Positions 59,100 to 64,000 of a stretch of 64,000 nucleotides of DNA are shown piece after piece. The notes beneath the pieces were generated by a model. That model was not told the DNA's origin and made no database searches. It saw only the letters and a program-made list of their open reading frames with translations. Position 1 is the first letter of the stretch, and each line of letters starts with the position of its first letter. The stretch comes from Lycium barbarum. Lineage: Eukaryota > Streptophyta > Magnoliopsida > Solanales > Solanaceae. A program made the translations under genes and the position numbers. The stretch covers positions 10,630,725 through 10,694,724 of the forward strand of contig NC_083344.1 in the NCBI RefSeq assembly GCF_019175385.1. Direction: 5' to 3'.

Positions 59100-61516
59100 A
59101 ACTCCATAAAATGAATAATACGAAAAGTCTCATAATATAAAGAGAAGTGCAGAAACGAAATACAAATACTAAGTCTTTCCCATAAACCCCATAAAATGTC
59201 TAAGTCATGGAACTGCTAGTTTGAATATAAAAGTACGAGACGTAGCTCGGAATACTACTAAGTCAACTAAAGAAGAAGAGGCCGCCATGATCTAATGGTG
59301 GCTCCCCTCTACTGAACTGGACTGAACAAGCTGGAATGAATCAAGTATCGGCTATCTGGTCACCGTTAACCACACCTGCACACATATAACATCAACAAGT
59401 ATGAGTCTAAAAGACCCAGCAAGATCATCGACACTCTCAGCTTACCCCTGGGGCAAGTCTTTGAAATCCCTGATAATGCATAAAAGTAATTACACAGTAC
59501 AAGTATATTAAATATATTCAAACACTAAAGCTAAAGCTAAAATCATGAAGCACAACCTGCCAAAACATGAAGTACTCTAAATCTGAATCTATGCTCACGG
59601 GACATAGTACGTATTTATCTATGTCTTACCCCATTTTCCGGAGGGGCATTATTTACCCTCATCTTCCCCGGACAAGCAATAGATGAAATAAATTGAATCT
59701 GAATCTACGCTTACGGGACATAGTACGTATTTGTCTATGTCTTACCTCGTCTTCCGGAGAGAGTATTATTTACCCCCATCTTACCCGGGTCACTTAAGAT
59801 TCTAGCATCAATCTCTCACTGAACATCAATGGGACCTATGGAAGTATGCCCCTCTAAAAATACGATAAGTGGAACATACATCCAATCAATACCATTTCCA
59901 AACTTTACATTTATTTAAATAGTATCTATTTAAGCGAATTTACGCTAAAGGACTCATACGGTCATTACTTTAGAAACTTGGAAATTATCCAATTTAGATC
60001 ATGCTTGCCCACTCACACGAACTAAACGGTTTAAATGCATACATACAACACAGCCATATGCTTTTTATGAAAAGCAAGTAAACTAAGAGTTTAAGCCTCA
60101 CTTGTCTTATAACCGGAACGCAGTCTCTCTCAAGATGCCAAATTCTCTTTGAACGATTTCCGATAGCCTCAATCTATTCAATATCATAAATAACGGGTCC
60201 AAGTTAATGGGTCAAATCTCATGTTCCTAATTTGTAAACTACAGGTTCAATGTCAATATTTTATACTAAATTTCATAATTTCCATAGAATGATCAAACTG
60301 TATCTTAATAATACTTCTAATAAACAAATTTCAAATTATGATATAGTCTCCAAATAGTCATAACCGTAATACATAAAGAAGGAAATAATTGAAATAAAAA
60401 TTTGGCACTGACACGGTGCACGAGAATTTCACAAATTCATCACTTTGAAAACCCACTTTCAATCTAATACTATTTGGTCCCTCCAAGGTTTGCATAATAA
60501 TTGCTTCCTATATTAAAATAATATTTAATGCTATTTCCCCCTAAGCCAATTCACAGTGCACGAGAATTGCACAAATTCAACACTTTGAAAACCCACTTTC
60601 AATCTACTGCTATTTGGTCCCTCCAAGGTTTGCATAATAATTGCTTCTTATATTAAAATAATATTTAATGCTATTTCCCCCTAAGCCAAATGAATTCCCT
60701 GCAAAGAAAAATTGTAATCCAGAAAGGTATTGCCTCTTAATAAATACCATTTCAATTGCCAAGGCCTAAGAAACACAATCATGACTCCATAATTAATTTG
60801 TCCCTCAAAGATAGGTTATTGGCATTATTCAGTATGAATTACTTATACTAGTCATCCTATTTCAGTTCATCAAACATAACTAAGGAATGGAATTAAGTAC
60901 AATACCTTGATACAACAAATGAAATTTCCACTCTTTCCAACTCTCCACGCCACTTTGGCACTTTCTCTCGTCCGAAACCGAGAAAGAGCCCCAAAGTTAT
61001 AATGCCTTGGCAGAAGAAAAAGGGAGTGGGCTTGCCCCACCTTTTTTCCCACTTAAACATATTTTATTATTAATTAAATTCACCAATTTACACTTACACA
61101 CGTATACATATACAAACAATGGCAGCAAAAACAAGAGTGGGCCTGCCCCACTTCTTTTCCCACTTAAACCCTATCTTGTCTTATTTAAAATCCCACCATC
61201 AATCAATCTATCGCTAATCATAGCCGTGGGTCTCTCTAACCACTAGGGAACTATTAACTCACATCTAAACTTTTCTTGTCTTCACTATTATTAACGTGGC
61301 TAGCAACCAGAGAAATGGCCTAACCCACTTATTCACTTAACTGCCTTTTCATAAAATATATCCTATAAATTATATATACAACTAAATATATCTACATACA
61401 TATTATATGAATATATTTCATAATTATCTGCTTTGGTACCACCAGACCGCTAAAATTAAATAAACTATGAATAAGGAAGTAATTCAAGACACTTGGAAAA
61501 ATACTGGGTTGTTACA
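59100..61516 (-). repeat. 5' LTR of element B, inner end missing
   Basis: The minus strand starts TGTAACAACCCAGT at 61516 and is lost about 110 bp before its normal end, at the gag junction. Internal direct repeats: a 116-bp unit at 59581-59696 and 59697-59815 (ACGGGACATAGTACGTATTT in both), and a 140-bp unit at 60417-60556 and 60557-60690. ORFs 60870-61052 and 61007-61246 are shadows. Confidence 0.85.
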
Positions 61517-61900
61517 CAGGCTTTCAGCGTATTGATGCAGGTAAAACCTATTTCATCCTTTCCCTAAATGCAAGAAGATCATCGGGCAGGTTGTAGCATC
61601 ACAAATCCCAATGCTTTTTTTTTTTTTTTTTGGGATATGAGAAACTTTAGAATTTTACAGATTATGATTGAAATCTATAACATACTGTACATAATTTGTA
61701 ATAGTTGTTACTATCCATCCTATATAGTTTTATTCTACAATCTCATTATGTATGATTTGGAAGTATTGGATATGATGAATGTCTTGAATTTTAGTTATAT
61801 ATTTGTGTATTTTTTGTATGAATTAAGTCATACCTTAAGCTTATTATGTTATTAATGTTCATAATATATGTATGGATATGGAACAATTGAAAATATTTAA
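61517..61900 (+). other. CACTA interior, right part, with a possible micro-exon
   Basis: Across the element B insertion the pre-insertion sequence reads TTGTTTCAG / GCTTTCAGCGTATTGATGCA / GGTAAAA: an acceptor-like tract, 21 nt, and a donor-like GT. This could be a captured gene fragment or chance. ORF 61568-61855 has no known domain. Confidence 0.25.
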
Positions 61901-62436
61901 TCTGGAAAAATAGCAATAGATTTGCAATGAAAAGTTTTATCGCTACTAATAAATTAATTTATATCAATAATTTATAATTTAATATATAATAAAAATATAT
62001 CCACGGATCTTATGCCGATTTCTAGCTATGAAATTTTGAGTTTGTAGCTAGACATAAATATTAATAACAAGAGGCTAATATGTAAGCATAGCTATATATT
62101 TTAATTTTTGTGGCAAAATAAATTACATCTTTTGCCACAATATATCACTTCATGGCTAAAGCATAAATATAGCCATAGAGTTTATTTTGCCGTGGCAAAA
62201 GAATATAATTACTTGCTACAAATATATATTTTGCGGCAAAAATATCTTACCATCATAGCTGCAACACAAAAAATTTGTAGCAATAAGTATTGATCCTTAG
62301 CCACGGACCATGTAATGTTCGTAGCTAACTTTTAGCTACGCTACATTTTGCTACGAATGTTACGAAATTTTTTTAAGGAAATTTTTATATTTAGCTACAA
62401 TGTATTTTGTAGCAATATATGCCTTGTGTTGTAGTA

Positions 62437-62469
62437 AGGCCTCATCCTTACCCCCCGTCAAATGAGCCT

Positions 62470-62535
<66 letters not shown>

Positions 62536-63877
62536 GTCACATTATTTTCAATGATCGATTATAATTTTATATCTCACTTTCATCAAGAAGATCATATTAA
62601 CTTCTCACCACAACATCATCAACCTGTAGATTCCACCATAATGAATAGTGGCACGAAGCCCACATAATCACTCAATCAATAGCATATAGGAAATTCAACC
62701 ACACACATCATGTTTTGAAGACTAGACATGCTTCTCCTATCAATTTCACAACGCATACAATCAACTAATCAACGTCTAACTCAAGTAGACCGTAACCTAC
62801 CTCAACTGTAGAGCTGGAACAATGCAGATTACTCCGCTATAGTCTTTCCCTTCCGTAAAGCCCCGGAACGCTCAAATCTAGCATTTAAGATGCTAAATAA
62901 GTCAAAATCACTCTAGTCACAAAATCAATTCAAAGAACACCCTTCTCTTTTTGCCTATTCAAATGGGTGAGTGATTTCTAGGTGCAAATCAGCCTAACAT
63001 TGGCCTTAGCAACCACCAACTATGAATTTACAAGGCTATTTAATCAAAACATCTCTTACAAACAATTTCTATGATCAAGCTACCATTTTTATGAACCCTA
63101 GCCTCAATTAACTTAGTTTATGTCTTTAACGGTTCAATTCTTGATTAAAACGTGATAACCCTAACCATTAGATGATAGACACACAATAACAATTATAACC
63201 CACCAACTATAGAAAGTTTATTAAGTTCTAGGGTAACTATTCCCAATTTACCATTGTAGACCCATGCAAGGGATGATAATCATGAAGATGAAAGCATAAT
63301 GATGGAAAGAATGGTTGAGACTTACCTCTCAAGGATATTCTTGCCCTAGCTTGGAATTTCGCTCTAGGTGCTTGTGGGGAACTGTTTTGGAGTTTTATGA
63401 ATAAATAATTCGGAACTAAGTGTTTAAAAGCCGACATTCTATCCCCATCGACTGCTGCGGTGGCCCATCCGTTGCTGCAGCGGTCCCGCCATAGCGGGCA
63501 AGTGCCCGCTGTAGCGGACCTCACTAAATCCTTCCCTCCGCCGTGGCGGGCTTGATCCCGCTATAGCGGCACCGCTACAGCGGTCCAGTGCCTGCCATAG
63601 CTAACACACCCAGACTTGACTGATCGCGGGGTGGTCCACCCACCGCTACAGCAGTCCCGCCGTAGCAGTATATCTCCCGCCGCAGCGGTACCATTGAGCC
63701 AGTAAGCTCGTTAATTCCACAGTGTTTTGACTCTACCACCCAACATTTCATACCAAGTCTAGTTTTCAGTTCTTATACTTATACAATCGAGTGTCTATTA
63801 GCTCGTTCTACCCTTGGGAAGATTCTATTTGGTGGGGTGCTTCTATATTTTCCATAAAGACTGGGAGGGTTGTTATA
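62437..63877 (-). repeat. 5' LTR of element A, outer part
   Basis: It continues the LTR after the CACTA insertion and corresponds to about 37506-39017. It includes an (AT)n tract (62475-62530) and a GC-rich palindrome cluster at 63450-63690 with CCGCTATAGCGG, CCGCTACAGCGG and CCGCCGCAGCGG. ORF 63237-63524 is a shadow. Confidence 0.85.
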
Positions 63878-63882
63878 GTAAA

Positions 63883-64000
63883 CTACCTCTAGGAAAAGCG
63901 AGAACATCATTGTCCCACTCAAAGAGAGAAAGTCTTTCCTTATAGGACACAACACCCTCCAGTATAGCCTCATTAGTCAACTATAAGTACCTCTTGCTCA
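63883..64000 (-). pseudogene. Ulp1-like protease of the MULE, upstream part
   Basis: The minus strand reads EAILEGVVSYKERLSLFE, then WDNDVLAFPRGSL, which joins in frame to PYPGGIEWVGAN at 36667 when element A and one GTAAA copy are left out. One TAG stop lies upstream (in YL-stop-LTNEA). The gene and the other MULE end run past the window edge. ORF 63779-63973 is in another frame. Confidence 0.6.

Larger units (their letters stand above)
55287..61516 (-). mobile_element. Ty3/gypsy chromovirus-type element B, internally deleted
   Basis: The outer ends are TGTAACAACCC (61516) and GGGTCGTGACA (55287), with a perfect CAGGC duplication (55282-55286 and 61517-61521). The order on the minus strand is 5' LTR lacking its inner end and the PBS, gag, pol broken off in integrase, then only the last 257 bp of the 3' LTR. 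The best-preserved polyprotein of the three gypsy copies is here, and it is the innermost insertion. Confidence 0.9.
51516..62436. mobile_element. CACTA (EnSpm-type) non-autonomous transposon
   Basis: The ends CACTACAACGTAAGG and, inverted, TACTACAACACAAGG are 15-bp terminal repeats; the right terminus is TAGTA instead of TAGTG. The 3-bp duplication is AGG (51513-51515 and 62437-62439). Subterminal regions (51530-52450 and 61900-62430) are packed with short TAGCCAC(A/G) and TAGCTAC(A/G)AA motifs in both orientations, as expected for transposase-binding arrays. No TnpA or TnpD coding is seen. Element B (55287-61516) is nested inside; without it the element is about 4.7 kb. Confidence 0.85.
36673..63877 (-). 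mobile_element. Ty3/gypsy chromovirus element A, with nested insertions
   Basis: The minus-strand element's outer ends are TATAACAACCC (63877; one mutation from TGTAACAACCC) and GGGTCGTGACA (36673). It has a perfect GTAAA duplication (36668-36672 and 63878-63882). The order on the minus strand is 5' LTR (split by the CACTA element), PBS, gag, pol (interrupted by an Athila derivative just before the chromodomain), then 3' LTR. Removing the two inserts leaves roughly 9.7 kb, a normal length for the lineage. The C-terminal chromodomain-like segment and iMet PBS point to Tekay/Del. Confidence 0.85.

Overview
The window looks like plant nuclear DNA made almost entirely of nested transposable elements. 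It is probably from a eudicot, and the repeat types (Tekay-like, Athila-like and Tat-like LTR retrotransposons, MULE with a Ulp1-type protease, abundant TA/TTA microsatellites) suggest Solanaceae; that family assignment is an inference. I found no intact host gene, no tRNA or rRNA gene and no CRISPR. The only non-transposon coding trace is one clean exon at 181-321 that resembles the leucine-zipper region of a class IV HD-ZIP transcription factor.

Layout. 1-11780: the orphan exon, then two related Helitron-like elements (351-3302 and 8434-10597) and a tandem array of their hairpin/CTAG 3' ends mixed with TTA, GTA and TA microsatellites. A 4.3-kb probable solo LTR (3954-8280, minus) sits inside that array. 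11781-20522: a hAT derivative with a broken BED finger (13277-14409, 8-bp target duplication), a long-TIR Mutator-type element (14690-15763, 9-bp duplication), and a 3.2-kb foldback element with tandem-repeat arms (17191-20412). The foldback is itself split by a Stowaway MITE and an Athila-like solo LTR. 20523-29647: a complete-ended but decayed Ty3/gypsy chromovirus on the minus strand ('element C', TSD TTATT), carrying a fragment of a second long LTR.

29648-64000: a decayed autonomous-type MULE. Its MuDR N-terminal ORF (33490-33990, plus) and its Ulp1-like protease (minus) lie among degenerate TTGTTGCAACAA arrays, and a palindromic MULE (31335-32964) sits inside it. The protease is split by a 27-kb insertion at 36673-63877. 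That insertion is chromovirus 'element A' (TSD GTAAA), which contains an Athila derivative (39314-45889) and a CACTA element (51516-62436, TSD AGG). The CACTA in turn contains chromovirus 'element B' (55287-61516, TSD CAGGC). This gives a four-level nest with the target duplication visible at each of the three inner levels.

Every polyprotein seen is broken by stops and frameshifts, and several catalytic or zinc-binding residues are lost, so nothing here appears able to move by itself. The features most worth following up are the palindromic GTTGCAAC arrays in the MULE, the Helitron 3'-end array, the CCGCTNNAGCGG palindromes in two LTR families, the GCGTTCGCG motifs of the Athila element, and a small inversion at the Athila insertion point.
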